A stretch of DNA of 55,277 nucleotides from contig NZ_JAMBOL010000018.1 of NCBI RefSeq assembly GCF_023715605.1, positions 1 through 55,277 on the forward strand. The letters run 5' to 3'. Position 1 is the first letter of the stretch, and each line of letters begins with the position of its first letter. A model generated the notes under the pieces. The model made no database searches. It worked only from the letters and a program-made list of their open reading frames with translations, and was not told the DNA's origin. This document shows positions 33,213-43,300 of the stretch, one piece after another. A program made the position numbers and the translations under genes. The DNA comes from Halalkalibacter oceani. GTDB taxonomy: Bacteria; Bacillota; Bacilli; Bacillales; Bacillaceae_D.

Positions 33213-33320
33213 AGGACTCCCTCCTTAGTTTGTTTCCTTTATAGTAAATAAAAGGGAAAGATTCTTCAATCTATTAGATCAGGATGCAGACTATAATTTT
33301 CAAAAAAATGAAAAAATTAC

Positions 33321-33374
33321 TTGCGATCTGCAAGGAGAAAGATGTATAATTTAGGAGAAAATAGTATTATTTTC
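33321..33374 (+). promoter_or_regulatory. comK promoter and K-box-like palindrome
   Basis: TTGCGA (33321-33326) and TATAAT (33345-33350) are 18 nt apart. Just downstream, GAAAATA-gtat-TATTTTC (33357-33374) is a perfect inverted repeat of the AAAA-N-TTTT kind bound by ComK, though its gap is 8 rather than the usual 5. The leader to comK is about 260 nt and contains a TGCCTG/CAGGCA hairpin near 33491. Confidence 0.5.
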
Positions 33375-33621
33375 ATAAATCTTTAGGTCGACAGAAGATC
33401 TAATGAAGAAGGGAGAGAAGTGGAGGCTGTAGGAAAATAGTAAGCTGGCATGCTGCTGATAAGATTGCAAATCTGTCATGGCACACGTTGCTGCCTGTTC
33501 ACGAGGTGTAGCAGGCATTGTTCTCACTGGAATGTTTCTTTGTTTCCACATTGTTGCTTTGTTTTGCGTCGTCGATGGACAAGGTCTGACAAGAAACAAT
33601 AATAAAATGGGGGAATGGAAA

Positions 33622-34119
33622 ATGAAATCTTATTTTGTGAGTACGTACGAAATTCATGAAGAGACCCTTGCACTCTATCCACACCGCGATGTGGAATATC
33701 AGACGAAGGTCATTGAAATGGAAGCGGTTTATTATGTGAAGGAGCCTCCTTTGCGGATCATCGAGCAGTCCTGCAAGCTGAATGGTGCCTCCTATGCCGG
33801 CAGAAGGGAGTGGGCAGCCTATGTCACGAAGCATACATACAAACTCCCGATCCTCATTCAGGAGCGGGGCAGTATGATTGCCAGTCCGACTCATTCACCG
33901 GAGCATATTGACTGCATCTGGATTTTGACGGCCCATGTCACTGATCTTTACCCGGATCGTACCGGCCCGGATGAAAAGACAACGATTCATTTTCATACCG
34001 GATTAAAGCTGACCTTACCTGTTTCCTATGCCTCTTTCCGCTCACAGCTTCTAGTTAGCCGGGCGTGCCTCGGATATTTCCAGGCAAGGTCCTTACGGCA
34101 CAAGCCGAAAAACTACTAA
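33622..34119 (+). CDS. comK: Competence transcription factor ComK
   Basis: The protein is about 165 residues. Key family segments are conserved: VEYQTKVIEMEAVYYVKEPP, IIEQSCKLNGASYAGRREWA, YVTKHTYKLPILI, CIWILTAHVTD, and LTLPVSYASFRSQLLVSRAC, matching B. subtilis ComK (SCRFFGSSYAGRK, ISHKPPI, GWISHVHV, ELPISYNSFENQV). The C-terminal tail that MecA uses for degradation in B. subtilis ComK (192 residues) is mostly missing here. ComK activates DNA-uptake genes. GGGGGAATGG sets the start at ATG 33622. It is convergent with a small sigma-factor gene. Confidence 0.85.
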   Translation: MKSYFVSTYEIHEETLALYPHRDVEYQTKVIEMEAVYYVKEPPLRIIEQSCKLNGASYAGRREWAAYVTKHTYKLPILIQERGSMIASPTHSPEHIDCIWILTAHVTDLYPDRTGPDEKTTIHFHTGLKLTLPVSYASFRSQLLVSRACLGYFQARSLRHKPKNY

Positions 34120-34135
34120 AAGAAAGAGGGTGCCG

Positions 34136-34163
34136 GGCCTGGGACAAATGGTTGTGCCCAGCC
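34136..34163. terminator. Bidirectional terminator between comK and the sigma gene
   Basis: ggcctgggacaa pairs imperfectly with ttgtgcccagcc. It belongs to the GGCTGGG.CAAA repeat group seen at 29.0 and 36.6 kb. Confidence 0.65.
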
Positions 34164-34180
34164 TTTAAGCCCGTTTTAGT

Positions 34181-34705
34181 CTACATTCCGTCGGCACCGG
34201 CCTCCCGGTGGAGAGGCTTGAACCTATCGCGCAATTTCTTTAGCGCCTGTTTCCGCCAGGACGCAACAGTATTGGGGGATACGCCCTGCTCGGTCGCAAT
34301 TTGACCGAGCTTTTTTTGCTGGACAAAGGTTTCCAAAACCCATAGCCGTTCCCGGGCTGAAAGAGGATGAAGATACTCCTCAAGCGGTGCGGTGACCGCT
34401 TCAAACGCTTCTTCTGCATCGTTATCGGCGAGTCGATATGTGGTGTCGTCATCATGCAGCAAATGGCGCTCGCTGAAATGCTGTTCTTTCTTCATAAACA
34501 TTAGCATATGCCCACGGACAACCTTCTGCGCATAGGCAGGGAATGCTCCCTTTTCAGGATCGAACTGGCAATACGCGGTCCAGAGGGCGATCATTCCGAT
34601 TTGGTAATACTCCTCGTAATCCCGGTAAAGGTTCAGCTTTTGAATACAGCTTTTCAGTAATGGCTCGTAATCTGTTACAAGTTGTTCAAATGGTTGATCA
34701 TGCAT
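34181..34705 (-). CDS. Small sigma-70-family factor, SigH/ComX-like
   Basis: The protein is about 174 residues. Region 2 is visible (FEQLVTDYEPLLKSCIQKLN, YRDYEEYYQIGMIALWTAYC, then FDPEKGAFPAYAQKVVRGHM), as is region 4 (LSARERLWVLETFVQQKKLG, QIATEQGVSPNTVASWRKQA), joined by a short acidic linker. The short region 2 with YEEYYQIG..ALW resembles staphylococcal SigH and similar alternative sigma factors linked to competence. No anti-sigma gene adjoins it. Its tail-to-tail position with comK suggests, but does not prove, a link to competence. AAAAAGGAAAGAG precedes ATG 34705. Confidence 0.78.
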   Translation of the reverse strand: MHDQPFEQLVTDYEPLLKSCIQKLNLYRDYEEYYQIGMIALWTAYCQFDPEKGAFPAYAQKVVRGHMLMFMKKEQHFSERHLLHDDDTTYRLADNDAEEAFEAVTAPLEEYLHPLSARERLWVLETFVQQKKLGQIATEQGVSPNTVASWRKQALKKLRDRFKPLHREAGADGM

Positions 34706-35040
34706 CGCTCTTTCCTTTTTCAGAAGCGCTTCTGCAAGATTCCGCGGTAGTCTTAGCGTACAAAAGAACAGACAAAGGGTCATCTTCTTAAATAGGGGAA
34801 ACCGCCTTCGTTTAAAGGAGGATAACGCCGTTTTGGATACGCTGTTTAATGGAATTCAACAGAGCGCCCTTGTGAAATTGAGCCAAACCACCATTTTTTT
34901 TAAGGAAAGCGATTGTCTGTAGCACGATTTTTTTTGACCAGTGAGAAAAAAGCTCTGTTAGAAAATCTGTCAAAAATATGTATTTAGTTTAGCGAAATAT
35001 TTTAAAATGGGTGGTGATTATTTCAAAAAGGAGGAAAAAA
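34706..35040. other. Upstream region of the sigma gene and the SLH-asparaginase gene
   Basis: About 335 nt between divergent genes. It is AT-rich near the asparaginase side (ATATTTTAAAATGGG). No open frame or clear palindrome is present, and I could not assign promoters with confidence. Confidence 0.35.
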
Positions 35041-36552
35041 ATGCAGCTTAAAGGCAAACATATGCTGATGATCATCTCGTTGCTCTTTTTTCTGGCGGTG
35101 ACCCCGCTGACCACATTAGCCAATGAGGGCTTTTCGGATGTGGAAGGAGCGCTGAAGGATGAAATCATCGCAGCGTACGAGTTACATTTCGTAAATGGAT
35201 TTCCAGATGGTACATATCGGCCTCAAGCTAAGGTAACGACGGGTCAATTTTCGATTATTCTTTCACGAGTGTTCCAAGAGAGTGGAATGAGCGTGGAGCT
35301 TGAAGAAGGAGATGCGACTCCGATTACAAGAGAGCAGGCTGCCCATTATATGAATCTTGGTTTACAGCTTGAACCAGCAAATGAAAGCTTCCGTGATGTC
35401 CCGGATGAAAGTGAATATGCCGGAGATATTGGCGCGATTGCCGACACGGGGCTGATCACCGGCTATTCGGCGGAGCGCTTCGGCTATGGCGACACGCTGA
35501 CCCGTGCTCAGGCGGCGGCTTTGGCGGTTCGACTGTATGAATATATCGCACCGGCTGAAGAGCTTGACTTCACTGCAGATAACGAATTGCCGAACGTCGC
35601 GATTCTGGCGACAGGAGGGACAATTGCCGGTTCCGCGCCTTCCAATACGGCTACGACCGGTTACCAGGCCGGCGCGATTGCGATTGAAACTTTGATTGAA
35701 GCGGTTCCTGAGATGGAGGAGATCGCCAACATTAGCGGCGAGCAAATCGTCAGTGTCGGCAGTCCGAACATTACGAATGACACTCTTCTTACATTGGGCA
35801 AACGGATCAACGAACTGCTGGCTACCGACGAAGTTGATGGAATCGTCGTCACTCATGGTACGGATACGCTTGAAGAAACAGCCTATTTCCTCAATCTCGT
35901 TGTCAAAAGTGAGAAGCCGGTTGTCGTCGTAGGAGCAATGAGACCGGCGACGGCGATTAGCGCCGATGGTCCGATGAATCTTTACAACGCTGTACTCGTA
36001 GCGGGAGATGAAGAAGCGAAAGGCCGAGGCGTCCTTGTAACCTTTAACGACCGGATCGGCGCGGCGAGGGAAGTAACGAAAACAAACACGACGGCGCTGG
36101 ATACGTTCCGCTCAACCGAGCAAGGCTATTTAGGAAGAATTGTTGGCGGCAAACCGTATTTTTATAACGAAACAACACGTAAGCATACGACGGAAACCGT
36201 CTTTGATATTAGCAATCTATCAACATTGCCGCAGGTTGATATTATTTACGGCTACCAGAATGACAATCGCTATATGTATGATGCCGCTGTTGAAAATGGG
36301 GCAAAAGGAATTGTTGTCGCCGGATCAGGTAATGGTTCGATGTCAAGCATTAGCGCGGAAGGGGCCCAAGCCGCAACAGAAAAAGGTGTTCATGTCGTGC
36401 GCTCGACCCGCGTCGGCAATGGTACGGTTTCGGAAAGAAGCGCCTTAACGGCTGATTCTCTTAACCCGCAAAAGGCCCGTATTCTATTAATGCTTGCTCT
36501 GACAGAAACCGATGACCCGGCTGAGATTCAGAGGTTCTTTAACGAATATTAA
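35041..36552 (+). CDS. Surface-anchored type II L-asparaginase with SLH module
   Basis: The protein is about 503 residues. A signal peptide (to about 28, TTLA-NE) is followed by an SLH module (about 30-180): [38 protein letters not shown] and [20 protein letters not shown]. The asparaginase domain (about 190-503) has [10 protein letters not shown] with the nucleophilic Thr, [36 protein letters not shown], and late [12 protein letters not shown] and RVGNGTVSE. The reaction is L-Asn (possibly Gln) to Asp plus ammonia, on the wall. Fusion of SLH repeats to an asparaginase is unusual. AAAAAGGAGG fixes ATG 35041. The next gene carries the same SLH module on a different amidohydrolase. Confidence 0.9.
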   Translation: MQLKGKHMLMIISLLFFLAVTPLTTLANEGFSDVEGALKDEIIAAYELHFVNGFPDGTYRPQAKVTTGQFSIILSRVFQESGMSVELEEGDATPITREQAAHYMNLGLQLEPANESFRDVPDESEYAGDIGAIADTGLITGYSAERFGYGDTLTRAQAAALAVRLYEYIAPAEELDFTADNELPNVAILATGGTIAGSAPSNTATTGYQAGAIAIETLIEAVPEMEEIANISGEQIVSVGSPNITNDTLLTLGKRINELLATDEVDGIVVTHGTDTLEETAYFLNLVVKSEKPVVVVGAMRPATAISADGPMNLYNAVLVAGDEEAKGRGVLVTFNDRIGAAREVTKTNTTALDTFRSTEQGYLGRIVGGKPYFYNETTRKHTTETVFDISNLSTLPQVDIIYGYQNDNRYMYDAAVENGAKGIVVAGSGNGSMSSISAEGAQAATEKGVHVVRSTRVGNGTVSERSALTADSLNPQKARILLMLALTETDDPAEIQRFFNEY

Positions 36553-36598
36553 GCTTAGTAGTCCGATGGTCAGCGAAAGCCATAGACCTTTGAAGGAA

Positions 36599-36645
36599 GG
36601 GGTCGGGCATAAAGGGAACAAAACAACCTTTTTGCCCGGCCCCTT
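36599..36645 (+). terminator. Terminator between the two SLH-hydrolase genes
   Basis: ggggtcgggcataaagg pairs with cctttttgcccggcccc (one mismatch). It resembles the 28967-29010 terminator in sequence (CAAAA..AACCTTTTTGCCC). Each gene may therefore have its own transcript. Confidence 0.75.
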
Positions 36646-36726
36646 GCAGTGATTCCTTTCTGGGCGCATTTTAGTGGAAAGAAGCTGCTTTTTTCTCTTT
36701 AACTTTAATTCAATTAGGAGGGAACT

Positions 36727-38691
36727 ATGCGAAACGAGATGAAACAACTGTTTATGGTCATTTCATTTTTATCGGTGCTGTTCGTGAGTCCGCTCATGAC
36801 ATTGGCGGAAACGGATGTCTTTTCCGACATACAGGGGCAAATGGGGCAGGATATTATGGAGGCCTATGACCTTCAATTGGTCAACGGGTATCCTGATGGA
36901 ACATACCGGCCAAACGAGGAAGTCACGACTGCTCAGTTTTCAACGATTTTATCGCGCGTCTTTGCAGAGCATGAAGTGGACGTGTCGCTTGGCATCGGCG
37001 ATGCCACACCTCTCACACGGGAAGAAGCGGCTTATTATATGAATCTGGGACTTGGATTGGAAAAGCAGGCTGAAGGTTTCAGCGACGTGCCTAATTCCAG
37101 TCCGTATGCCGGAGATATTGGCGCGGTTCAGCAGACAGGAATCATTACCGGCTATAGCGAAAGCCATTTTGGCTATGGCGATACATTGACCCGGGCCCAG
37201 GCAGCTGTATTTGCTCTTCGTGTCTATCACTATCTCGATCCATTTGAGCTTGAGGAAACGACGATTGCCGATATTCAGGCGGCGATGGATCGTGGGAAGC
37301 TGACAGCCGAAGAGCTTGTCGGAATGTATCTTGAGCGGATTGACTTATATGATCAGCAAGGGCCGGCGATTAATTCGATTATTACGATTAACCCGGAGGC
37401 CGAAGCGATTGCGCGGGATTTGGACCAGGAACGCGCTGTAAGCGGACCGCGCAGCCCGCTGCACGGGATTCCGGTCGTCGTGAAGGATAATTTTGATACA
37501 GTAGATATGGCGACAACAGCCGGCTGTCTATGTTTAAAAGATTCCTTCCCGCTTGATGATGCCGAGCAAATTAAGCTATTGAAAGACGCTGGGGCGATCA
37601 TCATTGCGAAAGCGAATCTGCATGAATTTGCATTCGGTATTACAACGGTCAGCTCACTCGGCGGGCAGACGCTTAATCCGTATAATCTCGATTATTTGCC
37701 CGGCGGATCAAGTGGGGGAACAGGGGCGGCGCTGGCGGCGAACTTTGCTGTTGCCGGACTTGGGACGGACACCGGCGGGTCAATCCGGATTCCGGCCGCC
37801 TTTAACAGCCTGGTCGGGATCCGCCCTACTATCGGGCTAACGAGCCGCGACGGCATCATTCCGTTAGCCTTGACACAGGATGTCGGCGGGCCTCTCGCGC
37901 GGACGGTCGCGGATGCGGCGCATATGCTTGATGCGACCGCGGGCTATGATGAGAAAGATGTGGTGACCGCGTGGAGCAAAGGACAAATCCCGGCTAGCTA
38001 TACTGATTATCTGGATGTTGATGGCCTGCAAGGAGCGCGAATTGGCGTCGCTCGCGAGCTGTTTAGTGATGCGGCTGAAAGTGAGGAGGTTAATCGCCTT
38101 GTCGAGCAGGCTGTCCGGGACATGGAGCGTCTCGGTGCGGAAATGATTGACATTACCTTGCCGAATCTTGAGGAAATCAGTCAGTATCCAAGCTTGAGCA
38201 GCTGGGAATTCAAATTCCAATTAAATGATTATCTAGCTGAATTGGGACCGGACGCCGCCCATCAATCGTTAACCGATATTATCGAATCCGGTGACATTGA
38301 AGAATCAATGAGAGATTCCTTGATTGCAAGAAATGAGCGCGAATCATTGGATGAAGAAGAGTATAAGGATATTGTTCTTTTCCGCACAAGGCTCACGCAG
38401 GAATCGATTATGAAAGTGATGGCCGATCATGAGTTGGATGCGATTGTTTATCCGACAACGACACATCCGGCGGCAATGGTCGGTCAAAGCCAGACTTCTG
38501 GCGCAAATAACCGTCTCTCGGCCTTCAGCGGCTTTCCGGCGATTTCTCTTCCGGCCGGATATACGTCTGTTGGAACACCGGTTGGCGTTGAATTGCTGGC
38601 TGGCCGTTTTGAAGAACCGACATTACTTAAACTCGGTTACTCATACGAGCAAGGAACGCGGCATCGAAAAGCGCCTGCTCTACTTCAATAA
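36727..38691 (+). CDS. Surface-anchored amidase-signature enzyme with SLH module
   Basis: The protein is 654 residues. A signal peptide (to about 28, TLA-ET) precedes an SLH module (about 30-180) nearly parallel to that of the upstream gene: LVNGYPDGTYRPNEEVTTAQ, LTREEAAYYMNLGLGLE and [20 protein letters not shown]. The amidase-signature domain (about 185-650) has the catalytic Lys in GIPVVVKDNFD, the cis-Ser and Ser nucleophile in PGGSSGGTGAALAANFAVAG and LGTDTGGSIRIPAA. These enzymes hydrolyse amides such as glutamine-like, peptide or xenobiotic amides; the substrate is not readable here. AGGAGGG precedes ATG. It probably works at the surface with the SLH-asparaginase. Confidence 0.9.
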   Translation: MRNEMKQLFMVISFLSVLFVSPLMTLAETDVFSDIQGQMGQDIMEAYDLQLVNGYPDGTYRPNEEVTTAQFSTILSRVFAEHEVDVSLGIGDATPLTREEAAYYMNLGLGLEKQAEGFSDVPNSSPYAGDIGAVQQTGIITGYSESHFGYGDTLTRAQAAVFALRVYHYLDPFELEETTIADIQAAMDRGKLTAEELVGMYLERIDLYDQQGPAINSIITINPEAEAIARDLDQERAVSGPRSPLHGIPVVVKDNFDTVDMATTAGCLCLKDSFPLDDAEQIKLLKDAGAIIIAKANLHEFAFGITTVSSLGGQTLNPYNLDYLPGGSSGGTGAALAANFAVAGLGTDTGGSIRIPAAFNSLVGIRPTIGLTSRDGIIPLALTQDVGGPLARTVADAAHMLDATAGYDEKDVVTAWSKGQIPASYTDYLDVDGLQGARIGVARELFSDAAESEEVNRLVEQAVRDMERLGAEMIDITLPNLEEISQYPSLSSWEFKFQLNDYLAELGPDAAHQSLTDIIESGDIEESMRDSLIARNERESLDEEEYKDIVLFRTRLTQESIMKVMADHELDAIVYPTTTHPAAMVGQSQTSGANNRLSAFSGFPAISLPAGYTSVGTPVGVELLAGRFEEPTLLKLGYSYEQGTRHRKAPALLQ

Positions 38692-38699
38692 GAAAGTTG

Positions 38700-38738
38700 A
38701 AAAGCATCCCAGGGCCGAGGCCTTCCGGGATGCTTTTC
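38700..38738 (+). terminator. Rho-independent terminator
   Basis: agcatccc/gggatgct stem with an inner agggcc/ggcctt pairing, then TTTTCG. Confidence 0.7.
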
Positions 38739-38881
38739 GTATGAATCCTTTTGAAAACGATTTCAACAAATGAGCAGGAGAAAAAAGCTTGGATGATCTG
38801 CCTGCAAGTTCGTTATGTAAATCAGTCTTCTTTTTTAGAATGTGAGCGAGTAGCCTTCTGGTGGTATTTCCATGGAAGCAC

Positions 38882-40012
38882 TCATTGACCATGCTGGATA
38901 CGCGCATACAGCCTTTGCGTTTTTTCTTCCGGCTCCAGGCCGATGTCGTTAAGAATGGTAGCTTTAAAGTGTTCATACACTTGGAGCGCCTTCGCTCGGG
39001 AACCGGCTTTCGTATACGCGATCATCAATTTTTGCACGACATGTTCAGCGTACGGACTCAGCCTTTGCAGCCAATGAAGGTATTTGATCTGCGAGGAGGA
39101 TAGCCCGGCTTCTTCAAAATAGCTGGCCAGTCTGTCGAGCTGCACGATCATTCGTTCATGTAAATAGCTCGCCTTGGCGTGAGCCCATTCATACCCCTCC
39201 TGCTCGAGATAGCCCCCGGTGTAAAGCTCAAGCGTCTTCTCAATGGTGTTAATCGTTTCATGATTGACTGCATGACAGGTGTCAAGTGTATGTTCAAAAG
39301 TATCAGCATCGCATTGATAATTTGCGAGAGACAGCTGATAATACTGGCTCGAAAAAGTAATACTCTCTTCAGTTCCGATCGTAGCAAGCAATTTTCTTAA
39401 ATAGGTCAGAGAGGTATGCAGCTGGATTTTTGCTTTCCGATATTCATGGTTAGTCCACAGCTGGTCAATAATTGTGTCCCGGTGTACAGGAGTGTTAAGG
39501 TGCATAAACAGATAAGCGAATAACTCTTTAACCTTCAATGTTTTCCATTTGACCGGTGTATTGTAGATTTTTACAGAGAAATGATGAAAGCAGTTGATTT
39601 GTAACGGCGCATTCTCCATTACCTTTGGAGGAACGGAGAGGCTATTAGTCTGTTCCAGCTTTTTCTTCACTCTCGCTATCGTTTTCTCTAAACGGTGCCG
39701 CAGGATCGGTTTTAGTATGTAATCGACCGTATCTTGTTCAAAAGCAGCTACGGCATAATCTGTATAGCCGGTGACAAACACAATTTGAACGGTCGGCTTC
39801 CACTTTTGTATTTCGCTGGATAACTCTAACCCGTTTATCATTGGCATTTCAATATCCAAAAAGGCGACATCGAAATCGATCATCGCTAATTCCTTCATCA
39901 TTTTCTCACCGCTGGAAAATGAAGCGACAACAGTAACATCTACTTCCTCTAAATTTCGGACCAATCTTTGGCGAGAGAGTTCTTCATCCTCAACAACGAT
40001 TGCTCGAATCAT
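38882..40012 (-). CDS. SARP-like response regulator (REC + DNA-binding + BTAD)
   Basis: The protein is 376 residues. The receiver domain (1-120) has the acidic pocket VVEDEE, phospho-acceptor Asp53 in VAFLDIEMP and the late Lys in DYILKP. Residues about 140-225 form an OmpR-type winged helix (KVKELFAYLFMHLNTPVHRD; DQLWTNHEYRKAKIQLHTSL). Residues about 230-376 are a BTAD helical repeat domain (YTGGYLEQEGYEWAHAKASY; LQVYEHFKATILNDIGLEPE). This is the SARP layout, common in actinomycetes for antibiotic control but found in Bacillales with an N-terminal REC. No histidine kinase adjoins it. It is divergent from the giant LPXTG adhesin gene, which is its most likely target. Confidence 0.87.
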   Translation of the reverse strand: MIRAIVVEDEELSRQRLVRNLEEVDVTVVASFSSGEKMMKELAMIDFDVAFLDIEMPMINGLELSSEIQKWKPTVQIVFVTGYTDYAVAAFEQDTVDYILKPILRHRLEKTIARVKKKLEQTNSLSVPPKVMENAPLQINCFHHFSVKIYNTPVKWKTLKVKELFAYLFMHLNTPVHRDTIIDQLWTNHEYRKAKIQLHTSLTYLRKLLATIGTEESITFSSQYYQLSLANYQCDADTFEHTLDTCHAVNHETINTIEKTLELYTGGYLEQEGYEWAHAKASYLHERMIVQLDRLASYFEEAGLSSSQIKYLHWLQRLSPYAEHVVQKLMIAYTKAGSRAKALQVYEHFKATILNDIGLEPEEKTQRLYARIQHGQ

Positions 40013-40328
40013 GACATTCCCTCCTTCTTCCTAAATAATTTTAATTTTTATATTACAAGTAACTTACTATAACTTCCATTCAATATTTGTCGATTGAAAG
40101 CGGCTTTATCAATCAGAAAGATAAAATGATCCTTTTGGCATAGTTCTAAATGTCTGCGAAGTGCAAATATTTTCTTTTTCATGAACGGGCATTTCATGGG
40201 AAACGGGCGTTGTATAAGTGTTTTGTAAGAAAAGATAAAGAGCTGAATAAGAGTGCTTGCTTATGATGACACAGTAAAAGCCGAATCATGTAAGGCTTAA
40301 TTTCGGAAGGAAAAGGAGGAAGCAGCAA
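40013..40328. promoter_or_regulatory. Divergent control region with a direct repeat
   Basis: This 316-nt region separates the SARP-like regulator from the adhesin. TTCATGAACGGGCA (40178-40191) and TTCATGGGAAACGGGCG (40193-40209) form an imperfect direct repeat, the kind of site SARP-type regulators use. AAGGAGGA at 40313-40320 is the adhesin's ribosome site. Confidence 0.4.
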
Positions 40329-43300
40329 TTGGTTAGAAAAATTGGTTTAGCTGCTTTTATTTTGCTGTTTGTCATGCAAACACTGACGCTAAATATGGGA
40401 ATGGTACCTCGCGCAAGTGCTTCGCAACAATCAATTTTTACAAATGTAGTGCTGACGGATCAAAATGGCAAACGCATTGATGAAAGTACGGCAGTGGATA
40501 AAAACTCGTTAGTCCATGTACATATTGGTTGGGAACTCAATCAACATGTCACTAAAGAAACATTTTCGCTGACATTGCCTAAGGAACTAACAATCTCTCA
40601 GGAACAAAGTGGTGTCTTAAACGGAGAAGGCGGGATGAACGCCGGGACGTATCGCGCCACTACGAATGGAACCATTACAGCGACGGTCGACAGCCAGCAA
40701 CAAGGAAAAGGCATATTTATGCTTAAGGCTGGCTTCAATCAGGGGATGGTCCAGGACCGTGATCACATGCAACTTAGCATTTCTGCCGGTGGAAAGGCAT
40801 ATACGAGCACGATTGCTTTTACTGACAAGATAAAAGCCGCAGAAGCTGAAATGCCTGGAGAACAGGAAGAGCAAGAGCTTCCTGCTTCTGAGGAAGAGAC
40901 AGCAGAAGTGGAGGAGGACTTCAGTTCAGAGGACGGAGTAGAAGAAGGAAACGAACAGGGACAGGACTCCAATTCAGCAGATGAAATGGAGGAAGGGAAC
41001 GAGCCGGATGCTGAAGACGGAACCAAGGAAGAACATCCAGATCCAGAAGCCGGTCATGATGATGAGGGAATGGATTCAACTGAGCCGGATGCAGACAACC
41101 CAAGCGATGTAGATCAGGAGACAGAAGCTGGGGAAGGCCAGGAAGATAGTGCGGAGGACGTTCTGGAGGAAGAAACGGATCAGGAGCCAGTTGAGGAAGA
41201 GGCTGAGGCCATCGAGGACGAAGAGGGGCTGTTAGATGAGTTTCTTGAACAAAATGATCCCACTATCATTTCAGAAGCTATTATTACGAGCGTCCTGTTG
41301 AAGGATGAAGATGGCAACGAGATTCATTACGAAGAACATCCAGGCAATCAGCCCTCGTTAGGTGACATTGTCGAGCTCCATTTTAATTGGAAATTAGAAA
41401 ACGGTCACGGCTACAAAGCAGGTTCTACCTTTACTTTTTATTTGCCTGACGTTTTTGAAGTCTATAATGAGGTGGACGGAGAACTCGTCTTCGGCTCGAC
41501 TAATGTGGGAGCATTTGAGCTTGGGATGGATCGAAAAGTAACGATGACGTTCAATGACAAAATTGAACAGCTTTCTAACATTATCGGTACGCTTACGTTC
41601 TGGACAGGGTTTCGGGAGGATCTTGGCGGAGACATTATTCAGGAAATCATCTTCGAGGTCGAAGATCGGGTCATTGCCGTCATTCCCATTCATTTTCAAG
41701 GGCGACCAGGCAGCACGCTGGAAAAGCGCGGAACTCCGGACAAAGGCTATAATGCAAAAGAAATTACATGGACGATTGATGTAAACAAAGGACTTGATTC
41801 GATCGAAGGAGCCGTTCTGGATGATCCGATTGAGGACGGTCAGGCCTTTCAGCCAGGCTCAATGGAAGTGTATGAGCTGAATATGCAGCTGGATGGCAGT
41901 GCGGTACAGGGCGATCAAGTAGCCGTTGGAGATGGCACGTTCCCGCTCGTCTTTGGCGACATTTCAACCGCCTATCGGGTTACCTTTAAAACGGATGTCA
42001 TTGATAAGAACGCCACCTCTTATAAAAATAAAGCGATTTTAAAAGGCGACAATGTCTCTGATCGGGAAGCTTCGGCGGAAGTAGAGACCCGTCGCGGGAA
42101 GCCGTTAGAAAAGAGAGCTGCTCATTATGATGCTCCTAATCAGGTCATTACGTGGGAAATCAAATTTAACTACAATGAAAAATCAATTCCTAAAGACGCG
42201 GCGAAATTAACTGATCTGTTTTCAGCTAGTCATGAGCTTGTTGACGGCTCCTTTAACGTGTATCAAGTAGAGATTAATGAAAACGGAGAGGAAGCTGGAC
42301 AGACTGATTTTGCCAATTATTCCGTTAACCCAGGCAAAAACGGGTTTGAGCTGCAATTTAATGAGGACATTTCCCATGCCTATAAAATTATTTATCAAAC
42401 GAGATCAAAAGACCGTGTCTATCAAGGCGACACAGTCAAAAATAAAGTAGAATTCGGCGAACAAGAATCCTCTGAAGTGCAGCCTATCAGGCAGCAGATT
42501 CTTGAAAAGAGCAACAGAGATGCTGACTATAAAGAGAAAACAACGAATTGGACGATTGCATTTAATAAAGACTCTCACGAAATGAATAACGTTGTGCTGA
42601 CAGATGAATTTACGAATAAAGGGTTAAGCTTTATTGAAGACAGCTTGGTTATTACGGGCCCTGATGGACCTCTGGAAAAAGAACAGGATTATGAGCTTGA
42701 ACGGCTTCCTCTTGATGCCGGCTTTACAATTACATTTTTAAGCCCAATCAGTAAGCCGCATACGATAACATACACAACAGGCTTTGAGTATGAGACACGT
42801 CAAGATAAAACGAAAAACTTCATCAATGAAGCCCTTTTAACGTGGACGGATGTTGATGGGAAGGACAGGGAACTCAAAGCGGAGGCCGTGTTCAACCCGG
42901 ATCGGTATACGCAAAACAATGGCTTTAAGTATGGCTCCTACAATGCGATTACAAAGGAAATTACTTGGAATGTCGGCTTGAATTATAACTTGAGCGAACT
43001 GGAGAATGTTGTCGTAACAGATTACATTCAAGGCAATCAGCAACTTCTTGAAGACTCGATAACAGTCTATCATATGGAGTTGACAGGCGGTGCTGACGGG
43101 GTGAGGCTCGGAGAACCATTGCAACCGAATACGGATTATTCACTTAGAATGATAGAGGGTGATGATGGGGAGCCGGGATTTGAAATCTCTTTCCCGGGCA
43201 CAATCACAACACCATATTGGATCACGTACAAAACAAGTTTAGCGGAGCAGCTTATTAAAGACCGCTATCACAATAGCGCGACAGTTCAAAGTGAAAACGA

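Noticed and set aside
41000-41250. Simple tandem repeat in the adhesin's acidic linker
   Set aside because: Low-complexity D/E coding sequence without a fixed repeat unit; explained by the protein.
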